DNA of 64,000 bases from Sipunculus nudus (GCA_026874595.1 CM049322.1:50257340-50321339); one strand, 5' to 3'. Shown: positions 24,607-36,970, counted from the first letter of the stretch. Made by a program: numbers and translations. The notes: generated by a model not told the origin, from the sequence alone.

Positions 24607-27600
24607 AGCTTAGCTGATCGAAAATCAGCTGAGGTATAGGTATGACACTTTGTCATCGGCCATCCAGCTGTCTGTTAGCAAGGCACAAATTATAACCCCT
24701 GACCCTACAATCATGTAACTATAAAATATCCAGGAAGTTCAATTAAAAAATCACTTTAGAAACTTGAAATTAGGTCACTGCAGCATGTATCCTCTGAGCT
24801 GCAGGGCTTGTAATTTGTAAGCCGACATTGTACATGTTGACAGACCTTCAATACTTACATCTTATACTCCAGACTGGTAGCACCATCTGCAATTGTTTTC
24901 ATTTGGCTTCCATATGCTTTAGACATTAATCACTCATTTCTCAGGAGTGATTCAATGTGTACACATGTATTGGTCTGAATCCTTGCATGTCCCTCCATCA
25001 GGCTTTGCTAGCTTTCTTGCATAGGAATATTGATCATGTGACTGCTAAATGATTTTGATCTGCAGGGGGTGCCACCGACAGGCTGTAATGGTCTTTTCTG
25101 CTTTTTCCAAGATAAGTAATTTAGTATTTATTTATTATAATCCACAAAAACAGTCTCCTGACATGATAGGTAGTGCAACATACCATCCCATTTTGTAGAA
25201 TACAATGATGTCCCTTCTCAGAAGTTGTATGCTGTTATCAGCCTGAAATTTAGCATGTTTATCTGTCTTAGGTAGATATATGTCATGTATAGTACAAGAC
25301 TAGTGACACCACCTGCAATCACATATAAGTAGAATACCTTTATGCACTTTGTGTCAGGAGTGGATTGATGTATCTTCCGGAATGTTTACACATGTCCATA
25401 GCTCTTCGATTGCTTTAAATCTTGTACACAAGACAGGTAGTGCCTTCTAGAATTTATTTGGTGTAATGACCTTCTGTGCATGATTTGTCTTTAAAATCAC
25501 ACATAACTCAAAACTGGTGATGAGCATCGACCTGAAATTCTGCATATTAACCATTCCTGGTTAGATTTCTTGTACACCAGACTGGTGGTGCCATCTACAA
25601 ACATTTGTAGAATACAACAATTTTCTCAAATTCGCACAAATGTGTCCTTCCATGAATTCTTATACCCCATGATATGCGTTTTGCACAAAAAAAACCCCAC
25701 AAAATTAAAGCCCATGATATTATCTGAATCAGGAGTGGTTCATTGTAAATGTATTGACAAGACATTTGGCATGCACATCCATCTTGAAGAGATTTCTTTT
25801 AGACCAGACAGGTGGCACCACCTACCTTCCCGTTTTTGTAGAATACATTGATCTCCTTCCCTCAGGAGTTGTTTGACTAATTTGCCCTAAATTATGCATG
25901 TCCATAGATATTATATACCTCCAAATCGAATTCAATTCTGTTGGTGCTATCAGCAATTTTTAGCTCAGCTGACTATAATTAAGTCATCTGAGCCATAGTT
26001 GTGGTCCTTTGTGCGTCGGCTGTCCATCTGTCCGTCCGTTAAACTGGCACGTTTTGAAACCACAAGACCTAGGAATCCAAAATTCGGCATAATGTTAGAT
26101 GTCCCCAAGATCTCCTACCAAGCTGAAAACTGGGTCTTTGTGACTTCGTTCCTGTGAGAAATTAAGGAAAAACCTCAATTTTTTATTAAAAACCTATTTT
26201 CACACTTCAGGACTGCCTAATATCAAAACCAACCATTTGTTTTTTCCTCATATTTACCATAAATATTCCTGTATATATTTCCTATGTACATGCCAGAAAT
26301 TAGGTCTGTATTATATAATTTTAAAAAGTTATGGGCCCAAATATAATGCATTTTGTAAAAAATCAGGAAAGATTTTTGATCGCTTAACACAAAACATGTT
26401 AAAGCAATGGACTTTTTTCCAGAAATATCACTTTAATTTACCAAAATTAAATTGTATACCCAAAATTAGATCAAAATCTTTTAAATTTTTTAAAATATTA
26501 GCAATAATAAAAAATTGGTACCTTAAATTTTGCCCAAATTTGACCATGGCACATTTTTTTTTCCTGTAACTGCTGTGGATTGAATTTTCACAGCATGTTT
26601 TTGTTAGCATTTCTTCTGTTAACACCAAAAATTTGAAACCAGTTGATCAAAAACTGTAGATTTTATTCTACTAGTTTTCATGCACCATGTCACATATTGG
26701 GTACATCAAGCTAGTGTTATGCAGTTCGCTACAGCTCAGCTCCCCAGCTTCAGCTCTCAGTTCCTAAAATTTGGCATACAGTAAGATGTCTCAAAAATCC
26801 CCTACCAGGCCAAGAATTTGATCACTAGGATTTACTTCCTTTTATATATTAATGAAAAATTTCATTTTTTCATTAAAAAACCATTGTCACACAAGACTGC
26901 CTAATATCAAAACTACTTATCTGACTTTGATCATATATAATATACATATTTTCTACACATTTACTGTAACTTTAATTAACCAGAATTAAATTGTATACCC
27001 AAAATTAGATCAAAATCTTTTAATTTTTTTTTAAATATTAGCAAAAATAAAAAATGGTACCTTAAATTTTGCCCAAATTTTACCATGGCACATTTTTTTC
27101 CTGTAACTTCTGTGGATTTAATTTTCACAGCATGTTTTTGTTAGCATTTCATCTGTTAACACCAAAAATTTGAAACCAGTTAATCAACAACTGTAGATTT
27201 TATTCTAGTTTTTACGCACCATGTCACAAATTGTGTACATCAAGCTAGTGTTATGCAGTTTGCTAGGGCTCAGCTCCCCAGCTTCAGCTCTCAGTTCCTA
27301 AAATTTGGCACACAGTTAGATGTCTCCAAAATCCCCTACCATGCCAAGAATTTGGTCACTAGGACTTACTTCCTTATATATATCAATGAAAAACTTCATT
27401 TTTCCATTAAAAACCAATTGTTACACAAGACTGCCTAATATCCAAACCACTGATCTGACTTTGATCATATATAATATACGTATTTTCTATACATTCACTA
27501 TGCACATGCCAGAAATGATGTCAGTATTGCATAATTGTTTTAAGTTATGGGCCCAAACATAATGCACTTTTTAAATAAAACAAGAAATATATTTACTCCC

Positions 27601-30600
27601 TTAACAAGAGGATTGCTGAAGCTAGAGATATTTTGTCAGGGATGTAACATTATTTAATCAAGATTCAATTGAATACCCAAAATTAGTTCTGAATTTTTCA
27701 AATTCTATAACTTATTAGTATAAATATAAAATTAGTACCTTAAATTTTGCCCAACTTTGACCATGGCACATTTGTTTTCTGTGAGCACTGTTGATATAAT
27801 TTTCATATCATGCACACATAAGGATTTCAGCTTTAAATTTAGAAAGCTGAAAGAAATTGGACATAAATTGTAGCTTTTATTAATGTTTTTATGAGACCAT
27901 ATCAGACCCAGACTCTCCTCAGCTCCTCTTCAGTCACCTGTATGTTGACCATATTGACCTTCCAGCAAATTTTGCACGCTTGAGGCGAGGCTTATGGCCA
28001 GGCACAGTTGATCCAGGTGTCCAACCCAATTTATCTAGTAGTTGTTTTGACCAACAACATAAAAATAAAACTATAAATTAATAAATTTTTATTGGTTTTT
28101 AATAACAAATTAAAGACAAAATTAATAGGAAAGGAATTGTTAGTTGTTGAGTAACAGGAAATTAACTTGCAGTTACTGATGATGTATGAAAATTGTATGG
28201 ATGGATAGAATGTCAAGTATTCCAAATAACACCATGCAGTCACCTATGCTATTTTTAGCTCAGCTAACTATAAGTCATCTGAGCTATAGTTGTGGTCCTT
28301 TGTCCGTCGTCCGTCCCTCCAGCCTTTAACAGGGCACGTTTTAAAACCCTTGGACCTATGAATCCAAAATTCTGCATTCTATTAGATGTCCCCAAAATCT
28401 CCTACCATACCGAAAATTGGGTCATTAGGACTTTGTTTCTTCGAGATATTAAGGAAAAACCTCCCTTTTTCTATAAAAAAAGCCATTGTTACACTTCAAG
28501 GCTGCCTAATATCATAACCACTGATCTGTTTTTGATCATATTTAGTATTCATATTCTACCATACATTTTCTGTGCACATACCAAAAATTAGTTCAGTATT
28601 GGGTATTATTTTGAAGTTATGGGCCCTAATATAATGCAATTTTTTTTAAATCAGGAAATATATTTGCTCACTTAACATTAGAATTGCTGAAGCAGGATAC
28701 TTTTTTTCAGGAATATAACTTTATTTAATCAAGATTCAATTGTTTACCCCAAATTAGATCTGAATTTTGCAATTTTTTTCAAGTTATTAGCATAAAAAAA
28801 ATCAATACCTTAAATTAAGTCCAACTTTGGCAATGGCATATTTTTCCCCTGTAAGTTCTGTTGATTTAATTTTCACAGCATATAAACATAAGGATTTAAT
28901 ATTTTAAAATCTGAAATTTCAAAGGAATTGTTTGAAAAGAGTAGCTTTTATTCAAGTTTTCATACACCATGTCAAGTGGTGTTTACATCAAGCCCACCTT
29001 GTATTACAGCCTTCACTTGCATTATGTAACCCACCCCAGGCAGCTGACCTTGGCTCAGCTTGGCCATTACTAGCAGGCTTCCCCCCCCCCCCCCCCCCAG
29101 CTGGTGCATAAACTAGATGAATGTCATAATTATTTTATTCTTGGCTGTGCTACATTTTAGATTTTGTATCCCACAGGGTTACAATGATTAGAGTGCACAT
29201 TTGATTGTGTCCACAAAGTGATGTATTGCTATGAAAGTGTGGATGTTCATCAGATAAGTAATGCTTTACTTCAGAAGAGTAAAACTTCAGCAGGTGTGAA
29301 ATTGACTATTAATTCCAGTAATTAATTATAGCTGAGATTGTAATTAGCATAATGATATTGTTTGTCCCTCATTCATCCAACAGTGTGTATGCTTTATTTG
29401 AAAAGGTGTTTTTATTTTATCAAATTTACTTAATCTTTTATTTTATTTCGGTGAATAAAATTAAGCATGTACTGAAAACTCCAATGTGCAAAACTTTTTA
29501 ATAGGGATTCAAGGAATAATCTTGTAGATGCCATGTTGTGGCATTATTTTCTTTTAAATTCAGTTTAAACGTTTGATTTAAAAATAATAAAATATATGTG
29601 TATGCATAATATGACCCAATATGAGCTACAATCTGGATATATAATGATTGCACCTTAGAATTCTAATATTTTAACTTATTTTTTCAGTGTTTTATTACAA
29701 ATTTTATAACACTTGTAAAAAAGAAATGAATAAGATAAAAACTATTAATGGAAAAAGTGGATATGCAAAAAATAGGCTTATATATAAACTTAAATGCATT
29801 ATTCCCTTGAAAGTTAAATAAAGGTATTAGTCCATTCTCTCCACTTGCCTGTCCATCTGTAAATTTTTCATATGTATCACAGTATCTCAAAACTTTTACT
29901 GTTTTTCTTCATGACAGTCTTGTCAGAGTATTAGTTTGCAATCATATATTTAGAACTTTACTATAACCAAGTAGGAGGGCCCCTTTCCTCTTAGCTTCTC
30001 ATATGCTTATATATATGAAAATCATTACAATAGAATATTTTTCATATTTTGCAGTTGCAAAGTTTTCCAACTTAAGCTGGGCGCCGTGACCCATGGGTCC
30101 TTTGTTTATATTCTTGATTCTCAACATCATTGTTTGGCTAAACCTGAATAAATACCAGACATGGTGTGAATACTTGCAAATGTATTTGAATACAAATATG
30201 AATATGTACTCCATTATAAAATTTCTTGCATAAGAATGGGAATTCAGGTAAAAATGAAAGTATTTGAATACCAGTGCAAATACTTTCAAAATGTATTCAT
30301 GAATGTATTCATGAATATATTCTATAATATTATTTTAATAATCATTTCAGTTATAGTTTATTATAAAAAATCATATTATTCTCTTATTATTTTTAATAAA
30401 AATTATATTTGGCACAATATTTGTCATTAAATTTAAATAAATAGTTAAACTCTTTATCTTATATGTGCTGCCTATCAGTTATATGGCCAAGTCAAAATCT
30501 GTATGACAATAGCACTCCATTTGTTAATAAAATAAATGAAATCAATCTCTTCCCTTTCTCCAAAGAAACTATCAAATCATACATAAGCTTAACACCAATA

Positions 30601-32160
30601 ACTCATAATACAGCTTATATTTATTTCCACCCAAAACCAGCATGTGCCTCATTTCAAAATCATATTTTTATCATATATAACAGCTGAGTGCCATGACCCA
30701 TGGGTCCCTTGTTCAGTTAAATTTTAATGATAACAAGAATAAATCATATTATTCATTACTAATCATTAGGGATCATATGAAGGAAATTAATGATAGACAA
30801 AGATGCAGTTGATAATGTTAATCAAGATTTCTTCTGTTTCTAGTGTGTAGATTGATGTGAAAGTAGTCCAAAGTGAATATTTTTTTTTTAATATAAATAA
30901 AAGCCATAAACCTTGTACTTATGATCCTTATTTAAATTTGTGAATTTTGTATATTCTGGATTCTCAACATCATTGTCTGGCTAAAACTGAATAAATACCA
31001 GACAGTGCAAATACGTTGAAATGTATTTGAATACGCATATAAATCATTACAAAATTTCTTGCATAAGAATGGGAATTCAGGTAAAAATGAAAGTATTTGA
31101 ATACCAGTGCGAATACTTTCAAAATGTATTCATGAATGCATTCATTAATATATTCTATAATATTATTTTAATAATCATTTCAGTTATATTTTCTTTTAAA
31201 AAATCATATGATTCTCTTATTATTTTTAATAAAAATTATATTTGGCACAATATTTGTTATTTTAATTAATAGTTAAACTCTCATATTATATATGCTGCTT
31301 ATTAGTTATATTGCCAAGTCAAAATCTGTGTGACAAAAGCACTCTATTTGTCAATAAAATAAATGAAATCAATCCTCTTCCCTGTCTCCAAAGATACTAT
31401 CAAAATCATATATAAGCTAAACACCAACAACTCATAATACAGCTTTTATTTATTTCCACACAAAACCAGCATGTGCCTCATTTCCAAATCATATTTTTTT
31501 ATCATATATAACAGCTGAGCGCTATGACCCATGGGTCCCTTGTTTTCTCGACAGCCTCTGTGCATTTGCTTTGGGTGAAAATTATTCATATCTCAGGAGT
31601 GGATGGATGTATCCGCCTGAAATTTAGCATGTTTATCCTTCTTGGATAGTTTTTTGTAGGCAAGACAAGTGGCACCACCTGCCATTCCATTTTTGTAGAA
31701 TACATTGAAGCCCTTTTCTCAGGAGCGGTTTTCCTGTAACGGCCTGAAATATTGCAAGTCCTTTAATCGGTGATACCTTCGTCTTGTACACAAGCCTGGT
31801 AGCGCCACCTACAATCATGTATGTGTAAAATACATTTTTGCATTTATCTCAGGAGTGGTTTGAGTTTGACATATCGACCTGAAATTATGTATGTGCATAG
31901 ATCTGGGATAGTTTTCTTGTACACATGACTACATTAAAGACCAGCTACAATATTAACATTAATCTATAGTTTCGTCCATCCATCTGTCTTGGGATACCTT
32001 GACATCTCTGATGCAACAAACTTGGAGTCATGTCTTGTCAAGAACATTCAGTGCCTTACTTTACCCATGCCTCTAGTTTATAAATGCATCTACCACTGTA
32101 TCATAGCAATACCTACACATGACTTAAGTCAGCTGAGTGTCATGACCCATGGATCTTTAG
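24607..32160 (+). mobile_element. Helentron-like host element with a large nested family C insert
   Basis: The 5' hairpin AGCTTAGCTGAT-cgaaa-ATCAGCTGAGG starts at 24,607. Units follow with 'ggtggcaccacct', 'tttttgtagaatac' and 'ctcaggagtggtt' motifs. At 25,961 a family C element interrupts, and the same units resume at 31,543 ('tctcgacagcctctgtgcat', 'tctcaggagtgg'). The 3' end GTCAGCTGAGTGTCATGACC, CATGGATC, TTTAG closes at 32,160. The outer element is therefore about 2 kb, split by 5.6 kb. Its right part is mirrored in the other arm at 57,827-62,318. Confidence 0.6.
25962..31542 (+). mobile_element. Family C Helentron-like complex, several copies in tandem
   Basis: 5' hairpins of the family begin at 25,962 and 28,257. 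3' ends (GACCCATGGGTC plus CCTTG or TTTG) close at about 30,104, 30,711 and 31,542. Between 26,040 and 27,950 a unit with 'gatgtccccaagatctcctacca' and 'cttcaggactgcctaatatc' recurs about every 535-690 bases. The last two 3' segments (30,108-30,711 and 30,955-31,542) are direct duplicates. Flanking outer-element sequence reads across the ends, so the block appears to have entered at one T-run. No helicase or Rep coding sequence is seen. Confidence 0.6.
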
Positions 32161-32223
32161 TTTGCATAACAGTATACTGCATATTAAAAGTTATTGATTT
32201 ATTGATTTTTTGGTCAATTTCAG

Positions 32224-32371
32224 AGTACCTGTTCAACAAACACACAAAGAGTCTCAGCCCTCCTAGACCATTTGCATGGCAGGACCACACAAGACTGGAC
32301 AACCTTCTTGACATGTCTGTCTGACAACAATCATCAGGGTGTTGTCAATAGGATCAAGGCATCTGTAATAG
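32224..32371 (+). CDS. NLR-type gene, exon 2: CARD C-terminal half
   Basis: The exon follows acceptor TCAATTTCAG and ends before donor G/GTACAACTGG. It has 148 bases, entering in phase 0 and leaving in phase 1. The translation reads TQRVSALLDHLHGR, then TTQDWTTFLTCLSDNNHQGVV and NRIKASVI. This is the CARD helix 4-6 pattern (LLDHL, then W..FL..L, then a final helix) and completes the half domain encoded at 12,289-12,429. An identical-length copy with intact splice sites is at 57,616-57,763 in the other arm. Confidence 0.75.
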
Positions 32372-32431
32372 GTACAACTGGATGATTTTTTTTCCTTTGG
32401 TCAATAGTTCTTGTGACTACACAGACTTTGC

Positions 32432-32437
<6 letters not shown>

Positions 32438-32505
<68 letters not shown>
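32438..32505. repeat. (TA)n microsatellite in intron 2
   Basis: A TA run. The mirror copy at 57,511-57,550 is shorter, so the arms differ in repeat number. Confidence 0.95.
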
Positions 32506-32507
<2 letters not shown>

Positions 32508-33014
32508 AAGTTTTGAAGTGTTACATAACAAACTATAACTTGTTTATCTGTGCATGTATAAACTATGAATTATTTCACTTTACAAGTATAGGAAGAACTA
32601 GTCCTGATGGTGGTTCATTCTTTGTTAAAGTTTTTACAGAATGTGTCTGATTTGTAGATTTTGTGAATTCAGGTTTGTGTACTTAGGTTTGTGTATTATC
32701 TGCTCAGGATTAAAATTAAAGAGGTTGGGCTAATAACCATATATTAACTTTCTTCATGAACTGGGGAATGTGGGCGGTGGGGGGAGGCGTTGTTAAACTC
32801 AGAACTTATTCAAGTTTCTGTACAATTTGTAAAGGGTAAAACCTGGAATTGTTCAAATTATATTGAATTTTCATGGTTAACATGGTCCACATCGATAAAG
32901 TGTAATAACACACACACATACATATATATATATGCATATATTATATATATATACATAATATATATAAAGCCACATTATGGATTGGACTTTTTCTTGTATT
33001 TTTCATTCCTTCAG

Positions 33015-33217
33015 AAAAAGAAATTCCTGATTTACAACGAAAAATGGCTAAACTGATCAAGTTATTTTATGACAACATACCTCTGTGGACTCTGCATTCT
33101 GATCGTGTCGCTATACCAATGACTGATATTTATGTCAGTTTGGTGTTGGTGAAAGAAGAGCAGCGCAAGGTCAGCAAAGAAGAAACATTGCAGAGTTACA
33201 AGGAACTCCTCACAAAG
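33015..33217 (+). CDS. NLR-type gene, exon 3: pre-NACHT linker
   Basis: Acceptor CATTCCTTCAG ends at 33,014 and donor AAG/GTTGAATATT follows 33,217. The exon is 203 bases, entered in phase 1 and left in phase 0, matching exons 2 and 4. It encodes about 68 residues, including EIPDLQRKMAKLIKLFYD, then VAIPMTDIYVSLVLVKEEQR and KEETLQSYKELLTK. The 'DIYVSLVLVKEE' segment is the short beta strand that commonly precedes NACHT domains. The mirror exon at 56,800-57,002 differs by E to K in 'KEEQRK'. The donor is GTTGAA rather than the more usual GTAAGT. Confidence 0.7.
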
Positions 33218-33644
33218 GTTGAATATTCTTACGATTTATGTAAAAAAATAATAATAATAAATAATGCATAAAAATGGTCTTTTGGGTTATACAGATGCTT
33301 ATTTATAATGGAAATGGATTTTTTATCTTGATTGTCAGTGTTCCTGTCATGTAGTCTATCCCCCCCCCCCAAACATCAGCCTCCTTTTTCACCAACTCTG
33401 TATCATTGGAATTATTTATATTACACCAAAGACTTTAACTTTTATAATTTTAGATCTTAAGCATTGTAATCATTTAAACTCAAAGTTTGTCAAACAATAC
33501 AATATTTTACATTATAATAATATCAAAATTATACACAACATATATTTTATTATTTTATATTATAAATGTAAAGATATTTTGCATGTATGTATAAACAAGT
33601 TGTCACAACAGCATGAATTAAATGAAACATTATTTTATTTTCAG

Positions 33645-35834
33645 GATGCAGATAGAAAAACAATATACTTAACAGGAGAGCCGGGAGTAGGAAAATCTAC
33701 TCTTGTGAATCGCATTTGCGTTGACTGGGCTTCAGTCATACTGAGAGAGGACCAGACGGAAGATGATGAAATCTTGGCACATTACCTACTGGTTTTACCC
33801 ATTTTTCTTCGTGATGTCAGAGCGACACAGACTTTACGTCAGGTAATGGCAAATGAATATCAGTTACATGAGGCTGAAGCAGAAGCCCTGTGTAGATGTA
33901 TTGAGAATCCGCAGAATACCATCCTTCTAATACTTGATGGCATGGACGAATATGATGAGGACACATCCACAGAAATCACAGAAATCAGAAACAGAAGGTG
34001 CCTCCCACACGTCACTCTGTTCATAACATCGAGATTCTCATCAGAGTCTGTCTTCAGGAGAGGAAAACCAGGCCGCTGTACTGAAGTGAGACTACAAGGG
34101 TTCTCTGAAGCCGGAGTCCAAGAATATATTCAACGATATTTTAATAAACAGAAAGAGGAGGGAGACGCACTGCTTACTGAGATAAAGAAAACAGAGGAGC
34201 TCGTACACTACAGCCATATACCCGCCATCTTGTTAATGATGGCCACGCTGTGGGAGGAATACCAACAACTCCCCAGCACCATCGTGGGCTTCTATGAAGA
34301 ATTTGTGGCTTATGTTTTTGCCAGAATGGAGAAAAGGAAAATGGAAAAAGTGGCAGACAGAGCAAAATCAACAGAGGAGATTCTTAAAAGGTACAAAACA
34401 CAAATCATGGCTTTAGGTTGCCTGGCAACAGGTAACGTAAAAACACACAAACTGGAATTAAAATTCAAACGTGAAGATGTCGACAAACACATCAGCTCTG
34501 AGGATATGAACAATGGATTTTTCATTGAAAGAATGTCTTTTTCCAGAGAAATTTACTTCATTTTCATCCATAAAACCGTCCAGGAATATGTCCTGGCGTT
34601 TTATCTTGTTTACTCAGACAAATCAACACAACAAGAATTACTGCTTCGTTTTTTTAATTCCCGTCAAGCCTTCATGGAGTCCGCCATGATCCGCAGGTTC
34701 GTGTCTGGGCTCGGTGGAGAGGAAATACATCAAAAACTAGAGAGGATGATTAAAGGGTCAGAGAGGGAGGTGGCGGAGATGCACACAGATCTACAGCTGG
34801 AGTATCTGGCTGAGCATCAGGACGCCACACTCACGTTACCCCGCGTGGTGGGGTTAAAGATCACAGACAGGTACCCGGCGTCCCACTACGTGAGGTACCT
34901 CACACAGGATGGAGGGGAGGTGAGGGAGATGTGGGTGTTTACAGGTGATGATAGACACTGGCGTCTGCTCCAGCACTTACACGCTCCACAACTCACCTGT
35001 CTACAGCTGTACGGGTGGTCAGTGTCACCGTGTTCTGTTGACAAACAATACATCACACAGACACTAGACAGGACGCTGACAAAGTTCTCACTCAAACAAC
35101 TGACAGTAAGTGGTCTACTTGGTTATATTGATGACAATGAAGTGTCTGCAGTAGTCAGAGCAGTCGTACAGACACCGACACTTAATGTGTTATCATTACA
35201 CAGGACCCGTCTGACCGGTGACAGGATACAGACGCTGACAGAATGGTTACCGGGATGTCACCTGACATCATTAGAGATGTCTAGCTGTAACCTCACATCA
35301 CAGGAGATGATGGCGGCGCTCAGCGTCCTGCCGCCGTCACTACAAACACTGAATGTGAGTTGTAACGACCTGACAGGACTGACGGACAGACCACAATGGT
35401 CAGGTGTCACCCGGTCACAAATACAGACACTTTACATGTCAGGGTGTCACCTCACATCACGTGGTGTGTTGGCGGTAATAGACGCCGCCCCGGAGACGTT
35501 AACAGACCTGGACGTGAGGGGTAACTGCCGGGTGGGTGAGGGTGACGACCTTGTGAAGGTCACAGAGAGGACGACACAACTCAACAAACTAAAAACACTC
35601 GACCTACAATACAACAAAATGTCACGTGACGTGGTGAGGACCATCAAACAGAAACTGACAGAAACATGTCCACACCTGAAGCTGAGGATAGATGTACAAA
35701 TTGTGCTCCCAAACCTGCCATACAGTGATGAGTCAGAAGAGACTGACAGGGACCAGTCATCAGGGACAAACAAAAGGACATCTTTGTTTAAGGAACCACA
35801 AACAAAAAAGAAACGATGTTTAGTGTCCTGGTAA
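33645..35834 (+). CDS. NLR-type gene, exon 4: NACHT and LRR domains
   Basis: Acceptor TTATTTTCAG ends at 33,644; the exon enters in phase 0 and runs 729 codons to TAA. The NACHT domain comes first: Walker A GEPGVGKST at exon residues 11-19, Walker B ILLILDGMDEYD near 93-104 and sensor-1 LFITSRF near 125-131. A helical NACHT-associated region follows, then from roughly residue 440 leucine-rich repeats of LTSLEMSSCNLTSQEM type to about 685. The tail is acidic, then lysine-rich (TKKKRC). With exons 1-3 the protein would be 893 residues: a cytoplasmic CARD-NACHT-LRR receptor, by family knowledge an oligomerising ATPase that senses danger through LRRs. The ligand cannot be inferred. An upstream in-frame ATG at 33,579 lies in the intron and is not needed. 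AATAAA occurs 74 bases past the stop. Confidence 0.88.
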   Translation, partial: DADRKTIYLTGEPGVGKSTLVNRICVDWASVILREDQTEDDEILAHYLLVLPIFLRDVRATQTLRQVMANEYQLHEAEAEALCRCIENPQNTILLILDGMDEYDEDTSTEITEIRNRRCLPHVTLFITSRFSSESVFRRGKPGRCTEVRLQGFSEAGVQEYIQRYFNKQKEEGDALLTEIKKTEELVHYSHIPAILLMMATLWEEYQQLPSTIVGFYEEFVAYVFARMEKRKMEKVADRAKSTEEILKRYKTQIMALGCLATGNVKTHKLELKFKREDVDKHISSEDMNNGFFIERMSFSREIYFIFIHKTVQEYVLAFYLVYSDKSTQQELLLRFFNSRQAFMESAMIRRFVSGLGGEEIHQKLERMIKGSEREVAEMHTDLQLEYLAEHQDATLTLPRVVGLKITDRYPASHYVRYLTQDGGEVREMWVFTGDDRHWRLLQHLHAPQLTCLQLYGWSVSPCSVDKQYITQTLDRTLTKFSLKQLTVSGLLGYIDDNEVSAVVRAVVQTPTLNVLSLHRTRLTGDRIQTLTEWLPGCHLTSLEMSSCNLTSQEMMAALSVLPPSLQTLNVSCNDLTGLTDRPQWSGVTRSQIQTLYMSGCHLTSRGVLAVIDAAPETLTDLDVRGNCRVGEGDDLVKVTERTTQLNKLKTLDLQYNKMSRDVVRTIKQKLTETCPHLKLRIDVQIVLPNLPYSDESEETDRDQSSGTNKRTSLFKEPQTKKKRCLVSW

Positions 35835-35907
35835 TGGGAGTTGTTGTAGTGGACAGATGATCACAGTTGGTTATGATAGACTGAAATATACACACATTTA
35901 CTTATTA

Positions 35908-35913
35908 AATAAA
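35908..35913 (+). terminator. Polyadenylation signal AATAAA of the left NLR gene
   Basis: AATAAA lies 74 bases after the stop codon. In the mirror copy the same site reads AAGAAA, leaving only an overlapping ATTAAA variant. Confidence 0.5.
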
Positions 35914-36343
35914 TACTCCTTACACTGACAGTACATCAACAGAGTCAAAGGTGACTGCACTTCAGACATAATTTTGAATAACAGGATTATTTAATAATTT
36001 CTAGTATTACACCACCATGTACTGATAAAGCCAGTACTGGGAGTAGTCATGCAGTCACCGACTTTAATGGCTGAACAGGGGAACATAAACTGATATAGTC
36101 TATAAAAATTATAGATACTGACAGGTACTGCTGTGCAGGAAAATGACCTTGACAGTTAACTGACAGACAGAGACAGAGACTGACAACATGACAAAGACTG
36201 TCGACTGACATCACTTTAAGACTGAAATAAGTGTCAACAGAACACGGACCTACCTTTCTCCAGTAACTGATAATATAAATCCAACAGTGACCGGTAAATC
36301 CATGGTTTATCCAAATGAGTTTGTGTGTAAATAAATCCAATAA

Positions 36344-36384
<41 letters not shown>

Positions 36385-36720
36385 CAAATCATGGAATTGA
36401 TAATAATATAGCCCAAAAAGCAAAACGTTAATTTGTTAATACAATTTTTGGTCGAAATTATGTGATTGATCATAATCCAAAAGGTTAATACTAATAGTAC
36501 AGTCCAACATCAATTATTTGGATGTACACATTTTACGGCCGCCACAAAACAAAAAAATTGTGAAAATAAAGAAGTTCAACGATATATTTTCCCACAATAT
36601 TTTTCAGGAAATCAAAATATTTAAGATTGTGTAAGACTCAAATTTAAATCTGCATGGAAAAAAAATACACCTAACGCTACCGTACGAGTCGGTTAAATGA
36701 TTAACCATTAAAAATAACTC
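35914..36720. other. 3' flank of the NLR gene
   Basis: No gene. It contains a direct-repeat-rich GACAGACAGAGACAGAGAC stretch near 36,163 and a TA run at 36,347-36,381. It is mirrored at 53,300-54,040. Confidence 0.5.
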
Positions 36721-36778
36721 TCATTATTACAACTAATTATCTATACCCTCAAAATGCCGAAAGAATAAACAACTCCGG

Positions 36779-36970
36779 TCAGGCGGCGGTCGTGTGATGT
36801 ACGTCCACAATTTGACTACAGCCCTGACAAAATGCTGTGATGTAACTACTGTTTACTTGAGTTGTAAAGTGTGAGTGCACGGGCAGCGTCTGACCTGCAC
36901 CTGGTGACCTCCCCTCCTTAATGTAAACATCTTGTCTGTTTCTGGTGTAGTTGACCTGTAGTTGATACAT
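36779..36970 (-). CDS. 63-codon open frame, unit copy 1 (unknown)
   Basis: It encodes MYQLQVNYTRNRQDVY, then a glycine/proline segment (EGRSPGAGQTL) and a histidine-rich end (VDVHHTTAA). Homologous frames of the same length lie at 39,158-39,349 and 53,044-53,235, and a fourth copy at 50,459 is split by a MITE. Substitutions between copies change amino acids freely, which argues against strong selection. It could be a first exon, a small protein or chance retention. No family recognised. Confidence 0.25.
   Translation of the reverse strand: MYQLQVNYTRNRQDVYIKEGRSPGAGQTLPVHSHFTTQVNSSYITAFCQGCSQIVDVHHTTAA

Larger units (their letters stand above)
12430..32223 (+). other. Proposed intron 1, filled with nested repeats
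   Basis: Donor GTATTTAATG at 12,430 and acceptor TCAATTTCAG ending at 32,223. The contents are Helentron-like elements and remnants (12,700-13,420; 13,659-15,474; about 15,680-18,389; 24,607-32,160), the 4.8 kb foldback-like element (18,585-23,405) and ordinary AT-rich DNA. The last element ends only 63 bases before exon 2. No stronger exon of the same gene was found inside it. Confidence 0.5.

Noticed and set aside
33579-33644. Using the upstream ATG as the start of the NACHT-LRR protein
   Set aside because: A strong acceptor at 33,644 and phase-matched upstream CARD and linker exons explain the sequence better; the ATG falls in intron 3.
34174-34525. Opposite-strand open frames within the NLR exon
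   Set aside because: They are shadows of the real coding frame.
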